A stretch of 64,000 bases of DNA from Arachis hypogaea. Its lineage: Eukaryota; Streptophyta; Magnoliopsida; Fabales; Fabaceae. The stretch covers positions 74,207,559 to 74,271,558 of the forward strand of contig NC_092052.1 of assembly GCF_003086295.3 (NCBI RefSeq). Direction: 5' to 3'. Both the position numbers and the translations under genes were made by a program. The notes beneath the pieces are model-generated. The model made no database searches. It was not told the DNA's origin and saw nothing but the letters and a program-made list of their open reading frames with translations. Below are positions 46,180 through 56,730 of this stretch, piece by piece (position 1 is the stretch's first letter; every line of letters starts with the position of its first letter).

Positions 46180-47330
46180 ATGGCACCTAAGGCCAGAGAA
46201 ATCTCAAGAAAGAGGAAAGGGAAGGCAATTGCTTCCACCTCTGAGTCATGGGAGATGGAGAGATTCATCTCAAATGTCCATCAAGACTACTTCTATGAAG
46301 TTGTGGCCAAGAAAAAAGTGATCCCTGAGGTTCCTTTCAAGCTCAAAAAGAATGAGTATCCGGAGATCCGACATGAGATCCGAAGAAGAGGTTGGGAAGT
46401 TCTCACCAACCCCATTCAAGAAGTCGGGATCTTAATGGTTCAAGAGTTCTATGCAAACGCATGGATCACTAGGAACCATGATCAAAGTGTGAACTCGAAT
46501 CCAAAGCATTGGCTTACCATGGTTCGGGGGAAATACTTAGATTTCAGTCTGAAAATGTAAGGCTGGCGTTCAACTTGCCAATGATGGAAGAAAATGCACG
46601 CCCCTACACAAGAAGGGTCAACTTTGATCAAAGGTTGGACCAAGTCCTCATGGACATATGTGTGGAAGGAGCTCAATGGAAAGTTGACTCAAGAGGCAAG
46701 CCGGTTCAATTGAGAAGACTGGACCTTAAGCCTGTAGCTAGAGGATGGTTGGAGTTTATTCAACGCTCAATCATTCCTACTAGCAACCGGTCTGAAGTTA
46801 CTATAGACCGGGCCATCATGATCCATAGTATCATGATTGGGGAGGAAGTGGAAGTTCATGAGATTATACCTCAAGAACTCTACAAGGTGGTTGACAAGTC
46901 CTCTACTTTGGCAAGGTTAGCCTTTCCTCACCTCATTTTCCACCTTTGTAATTCGGCTGGAATTGACATAGAGGGAGACATCCTCATTGAAGAGGACAAG
47001 CCCATCACTAAAAAGAGGATGGAGCAAACAAGAGATCATGGACCTCAACAAGAGCATGAGAAAATTCCTCACCATGAAATCCCTGAGATGCCTCAAGGGA
47101 TGCACTTCCCTCCATAAAACTATTGGGAGCAAATCAACACTTCCCTAGGAGAATTAAGCTCCAACATGGGACAACTAAGGATGGAGCACCAAGAGCATTC
47201 CATCATCCTCCATGAGATTAGAGAAGATCAAAGAGCTATGAGAGAGGAGCAACAAAGACAAGAAAGAGACATAGAGGAGCTCAAGAGCACCATTGGTTCT
47301 TCAAGAAGAGGAAGACATCACCTTTACTAA
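46180..47330 (+). pseudogene. ORF2 of element A (putative plant transposon protein family), frameshifted
   Basis: ATG GCA CCT AAG start, as in B. The first frame runs to 46560. A one-base deletion near 46551, relative to B, shifts the frame, and the family continues as VRLAFNLPMMEENARPYTRR, LDQVLMDICVEGAQWKVDS, RGWLEFIQRSIIPTSNRSEV and LARLAFPHLIFHLCNSAGID. A TAA at 47115-47117 replaces a His codon of B. The C-terminal coiled-coil-like tail (LHEIREDQRAMREEQQRQER) continues to TAA 47330. Otherwise it is collinear with the intact B ORF2. Function unknown. Confidence 0.85.
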
Positions 47331-47473
47331 GGTAGACCCATTCCTTAATCTCCTTGTTCTTATTTTCTGTTTTTTGTTTACTATGCTTCATGTTTATTTA
47401 TGTTTGTGTCTTTACTATATGATCATTAATATTTAAGTGTCTATGTCTTAAAGTTATGAATGTCCTATGAATC

Positions 47474-49147
47474 TGGTGCACGAAATTGTGATGTCCAGGC
47501 TCAAACAATCCCCGGCAACGTGAGCAACTTGGTGTTCTGATCTCAATACATAATTGTCACAACTTCGATACAACTAACCAGCAAGTGCACTGGGTCGTCC
47601 AAGTAATACCTTACGTGAGTAAGGGTCGAATCCCACGGAGATTGTTGGTATGAAGCAAGCTATGGTCACCTTGTAAATCTCAGTCAGGTAGATATAAAGT
47701 GATAATGGTGTTTTCGAATTTAATATAATAAAATAGGGATAGAGATACTTATGTAATTCATTGGTAGGAATTTCAGATAAGCGAATGGAGATGCTTTTCG
47801 TTCCTCTGAACCTCTGCTTTCCTGCTATCTTCATCCAATCAGTCTTACTCCTTTCCATGGCTGGCTTTATGCAAGGGCATCACCGTTGTCAGTGGCTACA
47901 TCCCCTCCTCTCAGTGAATAATATGCTCACGCACCCTGTCACGGCACGGCTATTCATCTGTCGGTTCCCGATCATGCTGGAATAGGATTCACCCTCCTTT
48001 TGCGTCTGTCACTAACGCCCAGCACTCGCGAGTTTGAAGCTCGTCACAGTCATTCAATCATTGAATCCTACTCAGAATACCACAGACAAGGTTTAGACCT
48101 TCCGGATTCTCTTGAATGCCGCCATCATTCTAGCTTACGCCACGAAGATTCTGGTTAGGAGATCCAAGAGATACTCATTCTAGCTTAATTCATGTAGAAC
48201 AGAAGTGTTTGTCAGGCACGCGTTCATAAGGGAGAAGGATGATGAGCGTCACACATAATCATCACCTTCATCACATTCTTGGGTGCGAATGGATATCTTA
48301 GAAGAGAAATAAGAAGAATTGAATAGAAAACAGTAGTACTTTGCATTAATCTTTGAGGAACAGCAGAGCTCCACACCTTAATCTATGGAGTGTAGAAACT
48401 CTACCGTTGAAAATACATAAGTGAGAGGTCCAGGCATGGCCGAGATGGCCAGCCCCCTAAACGAGATCAATAGTCTCCTAAGATGAACAATAGATTAAAA
48501 CTGAGACCAAAGATTCTTAAAAAGACTAGTAAAGGGTCCTATTTATAATAAACTAGCTACTAGGGTTTACATGAGTAAGTAATTGATGCATAAATCCACT
48601 TCCTGGGCCCACTTGGTGTGTGTTTGGGCTGAGCCTGAGTGTTGCACGTGTAGAGGCCATTTGTGGAGTTGAACGCCAGTTTCTGTGCCAGTTTGGGCGT
48701 TCAACTCTGGTTTTGGATCCTTTTCTGGCGCTGGACGCCAGATTTGGGCAGAAGGCTGGCGTTGAACGCCAGTTTAGGTCGTCAATTCTTGGCCAAAGTA
48801 TGGACTATTATATATTGCTGGAAAGCCCTGGATGTCTACTTTCCAACGCAATTGGAAGCGCGCCATTTCGAGTTCTGTAGCTCTAGAAAATCCACTTTGA
48901 GTGCAGGGAGGTCAGAATCCAACAGCATCAGCAGTCCTTTTTCAACCTCTGAATCTGATTTCTGCTAAAGTCCCTCAATTTCAGCCAGAAAATACCTGAA
49001 ATTACAGAAAAACACACAAACTCATAGTAAAGTCTAGAAATGTGAATTTAACATAAAACCTAATGAAAACATCCCTAAAAGTGACTAGATCCTACTAAAA
49101 ACATACTAAAAACAATGCCAAAAAGCGTATAAATTATCCGCTCATCA
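47474..49147 (-). repeat. 3' LTR of element B
   Basis: 1,674 bp, TGATGAGCGG at 49147 to CGTGCACCA at 47474. GAACGCCAG/GCGTTCAAC motifs lie at 48660-48780 and the conserved core block at 48790-48925. A fossil primer site (GTTGCCGGGGATTGTTTGAG on the minus strand) lies inside the LTR at about 47495-47520. Confidence 0.96.
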
Positions 49148-49185
49148 CAACACCAAACTTAAATTGTTGCTTGTCCCCAAGCAAC
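49148..49185 (-). other. Hairpin/PPT-like module before the 3' LTR of B
   Basis: The minus strand reads TTGCTTGGGGACAAGCAA, then TTTAAGTTTGGTGTTG immediately before TGATGAGC. Likely start site for plus-strand synthesis, although it is not a pure polypurine tract. Confidence 0.65.
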
Positions 49186-50262
49186 TGAAAATCAAATAGG
49201 ATAAAAAGAAGAGAATATACTATAAATTCCAAACTATCAATGAAACATAGCTCCAATCATATGAGCGGGACTTATAGCTTTTTGCCTCTTGAATAGTTTT
49301 GGCATCTCACTTTATCCATTGAGGTTCAGAATGATTGGCATCTATAGGAACTTCAGATTTCGAATAGTGTTATTGACTCTCCTAATTCAGTATGATGATT
49401 CTTGAACACAGCTTCTTTATGAGTCTTGGCCGTGGCCCTAAGCACTTTGTTTTCCAGTATTACCACCGGATACATAAATGCCACAGACACATAATTGGGT
49501 GAACCTTTTCAGATTGTGACTCAGCTTTGCTAAAGTCCCCAATTAGAGGTGTCCATGGTTCTTAAGCACACTCTTTTTTTGCTTTGGACCTTGACTTTAA
49601 CCGCTCAGTCTCAAGTTTTCACTTGACACCTACACGCCACAAGCACATGGTTAGGGACAGCTTTGTTTAGCCGCTTAGACCAGGATTTTATTCCTTTAGG
49701 TCCTCCTATCCACTGATGCTCAAAGCCTTGGGATCCTTTTTATTTGCCCTTGCCTTTTGGTTTTAAGGGTTATTGGCTTTTTCTGCTTGCTTTTTCTTTT
49801 TCTTTTTTTTATATTTTTTTCCGCCTACTTTTTTTTTTCCTGCAAGCTTTGTTCTTTGCTGCTTTTTCTTGCTTCAAGAATCATTTTTATGATTTTTCAG
49901 ATTATCAAATAACATGTCTCCTAGTCATTATTCTTTCAAGAGCCAACATATTTAACATTCTTAAACAACAACTTCAAAAGACATATGCACTGTTCAAGCA
50001 TACATTCAGAAAACAAGAAGCATTGTCACCACATCAATATAATTAGGCTAAGTTCAAGGATAAATTCGAAACTCATGTACTTCTTGTTCTTTTGAATTAA
50101 AACATTTTTCATTTAAGAGAGGTGATGGATTCATAGGACATTCATATCTTTAAGACAAAGTTACTAACTACTAATGATCATGTAATGAAGGCACAAACAT
50201 AGATAAGCACATAACATAGAAAACGAAAAACAGAAGAAAGAAGAACAAGGAATGAATCCACC
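49186..50262 (-). other. 3' non-coding region of element B
   Basis: No gene. It matches element A at 58405-59400 in reverse. It contains GTGCTTGTGGCGTGTAGGTG and a T/C-rich tract (49790-49870). Short frames here are shadows. Confidence 0.65.
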
Positions 50263-51411
50263 TTAGTGATGGTGGCGTTTTCTTCTTGAGGAACCAATGA
50301 TGTCCTTGAGCTCTTCTATGTCTCTTCCTTGTCTTTGTTGCTCCTCCCTCATTGCTTTCTGATCTTCTCTTATTTCATGGAGCATGATGGAGTGCTCTTG
50401 ATGTTCCACCCTTAGTTGTCCCATATTGGAACTCAATTCTCCTAGGGAGGTGTTGATTTGCTCCCAATAGTTATGTGGAGGAAAGTGCATTTGAGGCATC
50501 TCAGGGATCTCATGGAAATGAGCTTCTTGCGCCTCTTGAGCTCCATGACTGGGCTCTCTTGCTTGCTCCATCTTTTTCTTAGTGATGGGCTTTTCCTCTT
50601 TAATGAGGATATCTCCCTCTATGTCAATCCCAGCTGAATTGCATAGGTGGCAAATGAGGTGAGGAAAGGCTAACCTTGCCATGGTGGAGGACTTGTCAGC
50701 CACCTTGTAGAGTTCTTGAGGTATAATCTCATGAACTTCCACCTCTTCTCCAATCATGATGCTATGGATCATGATGGCCCGGTCTATAGTAACTTCAGAC
50801 CGGTTGCTAGTGGGAATGATTGAGCATTGAATAAACTCCAACCATCCTCTAGCTATAGGCTTGAGGTCCAATCTTCTTAGTTGAACCGGCTTGCCTTTGG
50901 AGTCAACCTTCCATTGAGCTCCTTCTACACATATGTCCATAAGGACTTGGTCCAACCTTTGATCAAAGTTGACTCTCCTTGTGTAGGGGCGTGCGTTCTC
51001 TTCCATGTATGGCAAGTTGAACGCCAACCTCACATTTTCCGGACTAAAATCTAAGTATTTCCCCCGAACCATTGTAACATAGTTCTTTGGATCCGGGTTC
51101 TTACTTTGATCATGGTTCTTGGTGATCCATGCATTGGCATAGAACTCTTGAACCATTAGGATGCCGACTTGTTGGATGGGATTTGTTAGAACTTCCCAGC
51201 CTCTTCTTTGAATTTTATGTCGGATCTCCGGATACTCATTTCTTTTGAGTTTAAAAGGGACCTCAGGGATCACCTTCTTCTTGGCCACAACATCATAGAA
51301 GTGGTTTTGATGGGATTTAGAGATGAATCTTTCCATCTCCCATGACTCGGATGTGGAAGCTTTTGTCTTCCCTTTCCCTCTTCTAGAGGATTCTCCGGTC
51401 TTGGGTGCCAT
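50263..51411 (-). CDS. ORF2 of element B, intact, putative plant transposon protein
   Basis: 382 residues from ATG 51411 (MAPKTGESSRRGKGK; an in-frame TTG lies just upstream) to TAA at 50263. Layout: a basic, Ser-rich N-terminus (1-25); a conserved globular region (about 25-265) with KKKVIPEVPFKLKRNEYPEI, NPIQQVGILMVQEFYANAW, KYLDFSPENVRLAFNLPYME, ARGWLEFIQCSIIPTSNRSE and ARLAFPHLICHLCNSAGIDI; a linker; a coiled-coil-like tail (about 310-375) with LHEIREDQKAMREEQQRQGR; and a basic SSRRKRHHH end. It occupies the position of envelope-like ORFs in Athila elements, but I see neither signal peptide nor membrane segment. I assign it to the family often annotated 'putative plant transposon protein'. 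The biochemical role is unknown; the basic ends and coiled coil suggest nucleic acid binding or oligomerisation. It is the only uninterrupted long element ORF in the window. Confidence 0.85.
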   Translation of the reverse strand: MAPKTGESSRRGKGKTKASTSESWEMERFISKSHQNHFYDVVAKKKVIPEVPFKLKRNEYPEIRHKIQRRGWEVLTNPIQQVGILMVQEFYANAWITKNHDQSKNPDPKNYVTMVRGKYLDFSPENVRLAFNLPYMEENARPYTRRVNFDQRLDQVLMDICVEGAQWKVDSKGKPVQLRRLDLKPIARGWLEFIQCSIIPTSNRSEVTIDRAIMIHSIMIGEEVEVHEIIPQELYKVADKSSTMARLAFPHLICHLCNSAGIDIEGDILIKEEKPITKKKMEQAREPSHGAQEAQEAHFHEIPEMPQMHFPPHNYWEQINTSLGELSSNMGQLRVEHQEHSIMLHEIREDQKAMREEQQRQGRDIEELKDIIGSSRRKRHHH

Positions 51412-51446
51412 CAATGGTAATGGAAAAACAAAAAAGCTATGCTTTT

Positions 51447-51483
51447 ACCACACCAACTTAGAATATTGCTCACCCTCGAGCAA
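51447..51483 (-). promoter_or_regulatory. Hairpin plus AAGTTGGTGTGG module before ORF2 of B
   Basis: The minus strand reads TTGCTCGAGGGTGAGCAATA, then TTCTAAGTTGGTGTGG. It is equivalent to 46108-46142 in A, with one T missing from the TTT of the motif. Confidence 0.6.
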
Positions 51484-51844
51484 TAAACAAAAGAATAGAA
51501 GAAGAAGAAGAAGAAATATGGAGAGGGAGAGGGAGATGTGGTTTCGGCTAAGGAGAGTGTAGAGGGGTGTGTTGTGTGAATTTGATGAAGAATGGAGGTC
51601 TTTATATATGGAATGGAGGTGGGGTATTGGTTCGGCCATATGGGTGGGTTTGGGTGGGAAATTGGTTTTGAATTTTGAAGGTAGGTGGAGTTTATGAGGT
51701 AGGTTTATGGGGAAGAGGAGATGGATGTGAGTGGTGAAGGTTTAGTGGGAAAGAGAGATTGAGGTGATTGGTGAGGGGTTTTTGGGTAAGAGTGTTTATG
51801 GGGTTGTGTGAAAGAGAGTGGTGAGAAGAAGTGAGTGGAGGTAG

Positions 51845-51936
51845 GTGGGGATCCTGTGGGGTCCACAGATCCTGAGTAGATCCTGTGGGGTCCACAGATC
51901 CTGAGTGGATCCTGTGGGGTCCACAGATCCTGAGGT
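51845..51936 (-). repeat. Three tandem copies of a 30-bp GATCCTGTGGGGTCCACAGATC unit
   Basis: Each copy is an inverted repeat (GATCCTGTGG ... CCACAGATC) followed by CTGAGTRG. Element A has about one and a half copies at the equivalent place (45730-45775), so the array expanded in B. Confidence 0.9.
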
Positions 51937-51994
51937 GTTCAAGGATTTACATCCCTGCACCCATTAGGCATGTAAAAATGCCTTTGTATCCAAC

Positions 51995-52175
51995 TCTGGG
52001 CGTTCAGCGCCAGGTTGGTGGCCATTTTGGGCGTTCAACGCCCATCAGTGTGCCATTTCTGGTGTTGAACGCCAGAACCATGCCTGTTCTGGCGTTCAGC
52101 GCCCAGAAGCTGCCCATTTTGGGCGTTCAGTGCCAGAACCATGCTCTGTTCTGGCGCTGAACGCCAGACAGATGC
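51995..52175 (-). repeat. Palindrome array of element B (CTGGCGTTGAACGCCAG type)
   Basis: About six units with cores GGGCGTTCAGCGCCAG, GGGCGTTCAACGCCCA, GGTGTTGAACGCCAG, TGGCGTTCAGCGCCCAG, GGGCGTTCAGTGCCAG and TGGCGCTGAACGCCAG at about 30-bp spacing. Same place as the array in A, but with GTTGAAC or GTTCAGC centres instead of GTTTAAC. Confidence 0.9.
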
Positions 52176-52308
52176 TCCTCCAGGGTGTGATTTTTCTTCT
52201 GCTGTTTTTGATTCCGTTTTCAATTTTTATATTTATTTTGTTACTCCCCATGATCATGAACCTAAGAAAATATGAGAAACAATAATAATAGAGTTAGATA
52301 AATAAACA

Positions 52309-52353
52309 TTGGGTTGCCTCCCAACAAGCGCTTCTTTAATGTCAATAGCTTGA
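52309..52353 (-). other. Conserved post-gag-pro block in element B
   Basis: The minus strand reads TCAAGCTATTGACATTAAAG, then AAGCGCTTGTTGGGAGGCAA and CCCAATG. It lies 21 bases beyond the gag-pro stop. Confidence 0.75.
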
Positions 52354-52373
52354 CAGTGGGCTCTCATGGAGCC

Positions 52374-54701
52374 TCACAGATGTGCAGAGCTTTGTTGAGA
52401 CTTTCCAACACCAAACTTAGAGTTTGGATATGGGAGTTCAACACCAAACTTAGAGTTTGGTTGTGGCCTCCCAACACCAAACTTAGAGTTTGACTGTGGG
52501 GGCTCTGGTTGACTCTGCTTGTAGAGAAGCTTTTTCTGCTTCCTCTCCATGGTTGCAGAGGGAGATCCTTGAGTTTTGAATACAAGGGAGTTCTCATTCC
52601 ATTGAAGGACTATTTCACCTCTGTCAACATCAATCACAGCTCTTGCTGTGGCCAGGAAAGGTCTTCCTAGGATGATGGATTCATCCTCTTCCTTTCCAGT
52701 ATCCAGGACTATGAAATCAGTAGGTATGTAAAGGCCCTCAACCTTTACTAATACATCTTCTACTTGTCCATAAGCCTGTCTTCTTGAGCTGTCTGCCATC
52801 TCTAGTGAGATTTTAGCAGCTTGCACCCCATAGATTCCCAGTTTCTCTATTACAGAGAGGGGCATGAGGTTTATTCCTGAACCAAGGTCACACAGAGCCT
52901 TAAAGATCATGGTGCCTATGGTACATGGTATTATAAACTTTCCAGGATCCTGTCTCTTCTGAGGCAATGTCAGTTGATCCAGATCACTTAGTTCATTGAT
53001 GAACAAGGGAGGTTCAACTTCCCAAGCATCAATGCCAAACAATTTGGCGTTCAGCTTCATGATTGCACCAAGAAACTTGGCAGTTTGCTCTTCAATGACA
53101 TCCTCATTCTCTTCAGAAGAGGAATACTCATCAAAGCTCATGAAGGGCATAAGGAGGTTCAATGGAATCTCTATGGTCTCTAGATGAGCCTCAGAGTCCT
53201 TTGGTTCCTCAGAGGGAAGCTCCTTATTGATCACTGGACGTCCCAGGAGGTCCTCCTCCTTGGGATTCACGTCCTCTCCTCTCCTCAGAGGTTCGGCCAT
53301 GGCGCTTATGTCAATGGCCTTGCACTCTCCTTTTGGGTTCTCTTCTGTATTGCTTGGGAGAGTACTAGGAGGGATTTCAGTGATCCTTTTACTCACCTGG
53401 CCCACTTGTGCTTCCAGATTTCTAATGGAAGACCTTGTTTCATTCATGAAACTTACAGTGGCCTTAGATAGATCAGAGACTAGATTTGCTAAATTAGAAG
53501 CATTTTGTTCAGAGTTCTCTGTTTGTTGCTGAGTTGATGATGGAAAAGGCTTGCTATTGCTAAACCTGTTTCTTCCACCATTATTAAAGCCTTGTTGGGG
53601 CTTTTGATCCTTCCATGAGAAATTTGGATGATTTCTCCATGTTGAGTTATAGGTGTTTCCATAAGGTTCACCTAAGTAATTCACCTCTGCTATTGCAGGG
53701 TTCTCAGGATCATAGGCTTCTTCTTCAGAAGATGCCTCTTGAGTACTGTTGGATGCAGCTTGCATTCCATGCAGACTCTGAGAAATCATATTGACTTGCT
53801 GAGTCAATATTTTGTTCTGAGCCAATATGGCATTCAGAGTATCAACTTTAAGAACTCCCTTCTTCATAGGCGTCCCATTGCTCATAGGATTCCTTTCAGA
53901 AGTGTACATGAACTGGTTATTAGCAACCATGTCAATGAGTTCTTGAGCTTCTGCAGGCGTTTTCTTTAGGTGAACGGATCCACCTGCAGAAGTGTCCAGT
54001 GACATCTTTGATAGCTCAGATAAACCATCATAGAATATATCCAGGATGGTCCATTCTGAAAGCATGTCAGAAGGACACTTTTTGGTCAACTGTTTGTATC
54101 TTTCCCAAGCTTCATAGAGGGATTCACCTTCTTTCTATCTGAAGGTTTGAACATTAGCTCTAAGCTTGCTCAGCTTTTGAGGAGGAAAGTACTTGGCTAA
54201 GAAAGCCGTGACCAGCTTATCCCAAGAGTTCAGGCTGTCTTTGGGTTGAGAATCCAACCATAATCTAGCTCTGTCTCTTACAGCAAAAGGGAAAAGCATG
54301 AGCCTGTAGACTTCAGGATCTACTCCATTAGTCTTAACAGTATCACATATCTGCAAGAATTCAGTTAAGAACTGAAAAGGATCTTCAGATGGAAGTCCAT
54401 GAAACTTGCAGTTCTGCTGCATCAGAGAAACTAATTGAGGTTTCAGCTCAAAGTTGTTTGCTCCAATGGCAGGAATGGAGATGCTTCTTCCATGTAGATT
54501 GGAATTAGGTGCAGTAAAGTCACCAAGCATCTTCCTTACATTATTATTATTTTCGGCTGCCATCTTCTCTTCCTGTTCGAAAATTTCTGAAAGGTTATCT
54601 CTGGATTGTTGTATTTTAGCTTCTCTTAATTTTCTCTTCAGAGTCCTTTCAGGTTTTGGATCTGCTTCCACAAGAATGTTCTTATCCTTGCTCCTGCTCA
54701 T
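52374..54701 (-). pseudogene. gag-protease of element B, one in-frame TAG
   Basis: From ATG 54701 (MSRSKDKNILVEADPKPE) to the stop at 52374, 775 codons interrupted only by TAG at 54137-54135, where A has CAG (Gln). Same domains as A: gag core (FELKPQLVSLMQQNCKFHGL; LWLDSQPKDSLNSWDKLV), linker (SSIRNLEAQVGQVSKRI), retropepsin-like CDLGSGINLMPL and ILGRPFLATARAVIDVD, then a C-terminal tail with three NSKFGVG/E repeats. No zinc knuckle, no reverse transcriptase. The lone stop splits the protein after 188 residues, inside the gag core. Read as a recently inactivated gene, although stop suppression cannot be excluded. Confidence 0.88.
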
Positions 54702-56599
54702 ATGACAAAGAAGAAGGCACAGAAAAATAATAATAATAATAGAGATCCTTTATACCACAGTATAGGGATCCCTTTGTGAGTGGAAGAAAAGAGGGGGAGA
54801 CAAAGAATGTGATGTAAAGGAAGAAGCACAACTGTACGGATGGAAGAGATGTGAGATGAGATGTTAGGATATGAATGAATAAATAGAATAGGATGGGGGA
54901 GGTATAATTTTCGAAAATTATTTTGAAAAAGAGTTAGTGATTTTTGAAAAATGGTTTTTGAAAAATGTTAGAAATTTTCGAAAAATTTTTAAAATTTAAA
55001 AATAAAAATAATTAGTTAATAAAAAAGAAATTTTTGAAAAAGAGGGGAGATTTTTTCGAAAATTAGAGAGAGAGAGAGTTAGTTAGGTAGTTTTGAAAAA
55101 GTTAAGAAACAAACAAAAAGTTAGTTAGTTAGTTGAAACAATTTTTGAAAAGATAAGAAGTTAGGAAGTTAGAAAAGATATTTTGAAAAGATATTTTTGA
55201 AAAAGATAAGATAAGAAGATATTTTTGAAAAGATATGATTGAAATTAGTTTTGAAAAAGATTTGATTTTTAGAATCACAATTAATGACTTGATTCATAAG
55301 AAATCACAAGATATGATTCTAGAACGTAAAGTTTGAATCTTTCTTAACAAGCAAGTAACAAACTTCAAATTTTTGAATCAAAACATTAATTGATTATGTT
55401 ATTTTCGAAAATTTGTGAAAAAATTAAGAAAAAGATTTTTGAAAAATATTTTTTTGAATTTTCGAAAATAACTAAGAATTTTGAAAAAGATTTGATTTTT
55501 GAAAAAGATTTTGAAAAAGATAAGATTTTCAAATTGAAAATTTGATTTGACTCATAAGAAACAACTTGATTTTAAAAATTTTTGAAAAAGTCAATCCAAA
55601 TTTTCGAATTTGATGAGAGAAAAAGGGAAAGATATTTTTTTTGATTTTTGAAATTTTTATGAAAAACATGAAAATTATGCAATGCATGAAATTTTTAGAT
55701 CAAAACAATGAATGCATGCAAGAATGCTATGAATGTCAAGATGAACACCAAGAACACTATGAATGTCAAGATGAACATCATAGACACAATTTTGAAAAAT
55801 TTTTAATGCAAAGAAATCATGCAAGACACCAAACTTAGAATTCTTTAATGCTTACGCACTAAGAATTCAAGAATGCATATGATAAACATGAAAAGACACT
55901 AAACAAAAAATCATCAAGATCAAACAAGAAGACTTACCAAGAACAACTTGAAGATCATGAAGAACACTATGGATGCATAATATTTTCGAAAAAAATGCAA
56001 GATGCTTATGCAAGTGACACCAAACTTATGATATGACTCAAGACTCAAATAAGAAACACAAAATATTTTTTATTATTATGATTTTCTAATTTCTTTGGAT
56101 TTTTATTTTATATTTTTCACATATTAAAAGGAAAAATAAGGATTCCAAAAATTTTTAATATGAATTCCAGGAATCTTGCCATGTTAGTCTAAAGCTTCAG
56201 TCCAGGAATTAGACATGGCTCACTAGCCAGCCAAGCTTTCAAAGAAAGCTCCGGTCCAAAACACTAGACATGGCCAATGGCCAGCCAAGCTTCAGCAGGT
56301 GATCATGGATCAGCAGCAGGTGGATGAGCAACAACTAAGTTGCTCTTGATAACAAATTGCAAGCCTCAGTCCAAATGAATTTAGACATGGCTTTACAGCC
56401 AGCCAGGCTTCACATGCTTCATGAAATACTAGAATTCATTCTTAAAAATTTTGAATAAATTTTTGAAAAAATATTTTTTTTTCGAAAACAGATGAGAATA
56501 TTTTGAAATATTTTTGAAAAATTTTTTGAAAAGAAAACAAAAAGAAAATTACCTAATCTGAGCAACAAGATGAGCCGTCAGTTGTCCAAACTCGAACAA
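54702..56599 (-). promoter_or_regulatory. Leader of element B with three GGCTGGC/GGACYGRAG units
   Basis: Non-coding leader, U-rich in the sense direction. Related units at about 56180-56235, 56236-56292 and 56360-56412 contain AGACATGGC...GCCAGCCAAGC on the plus strand and match those in A. ACACCAAACTTA (complement of TAAGTTTGGTGT) occurs near 55825 and 56018. Confidence 0.65.
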
Positions 56600-56617
56600 T
56601 CCCCGGCAACGGCGCCA
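56600..56617 (-). other. Second, internal primer-binding-site copy of element B
   Basis: The minus strand reads TGGCGCCGTTGCCGGGGA, exact, preceded by CACCAAGTTTT as at an LTR end, 107 bp downstream of the LTR-adjacent copy. Confidence 0.9.
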
Positions 56618-56706
56618 AAAACTTGGTGTTGTTGCCGGGATTGGGATCTTTGACAACTCTTGCCGAAAACTCAGACGATTCTTGGCGCCAAACAGGAATA
56701 AACAAA

Positions 56707-56724
56707 TCCCCGGCAACGGCGCCA
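56707..56724 (-). other. Primer-binding site of element B
   Basis: The minus strand reads TGGCGCCGTTGCCGGGGA, exact tRNA-Asp complement, 6 bases after the LTR end at 56731. Confidence 0.93.
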
Positions 56725-56730
56725 AAAACT

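Noticed and set aside
53184..53532. Plus-strand ORFs within element B
   Set aside because: They are antisense shadows of gag-pro; equivalent shadows occur opposite gag-pro in A.
54135..54137. Programmed readthrough of the TAG in gag of B
   Set aside because: The stop lies inside the gag core, A has Gln there, and the downstream context is not a known readthrough motif. A simple C-to-T mutation is likelier.
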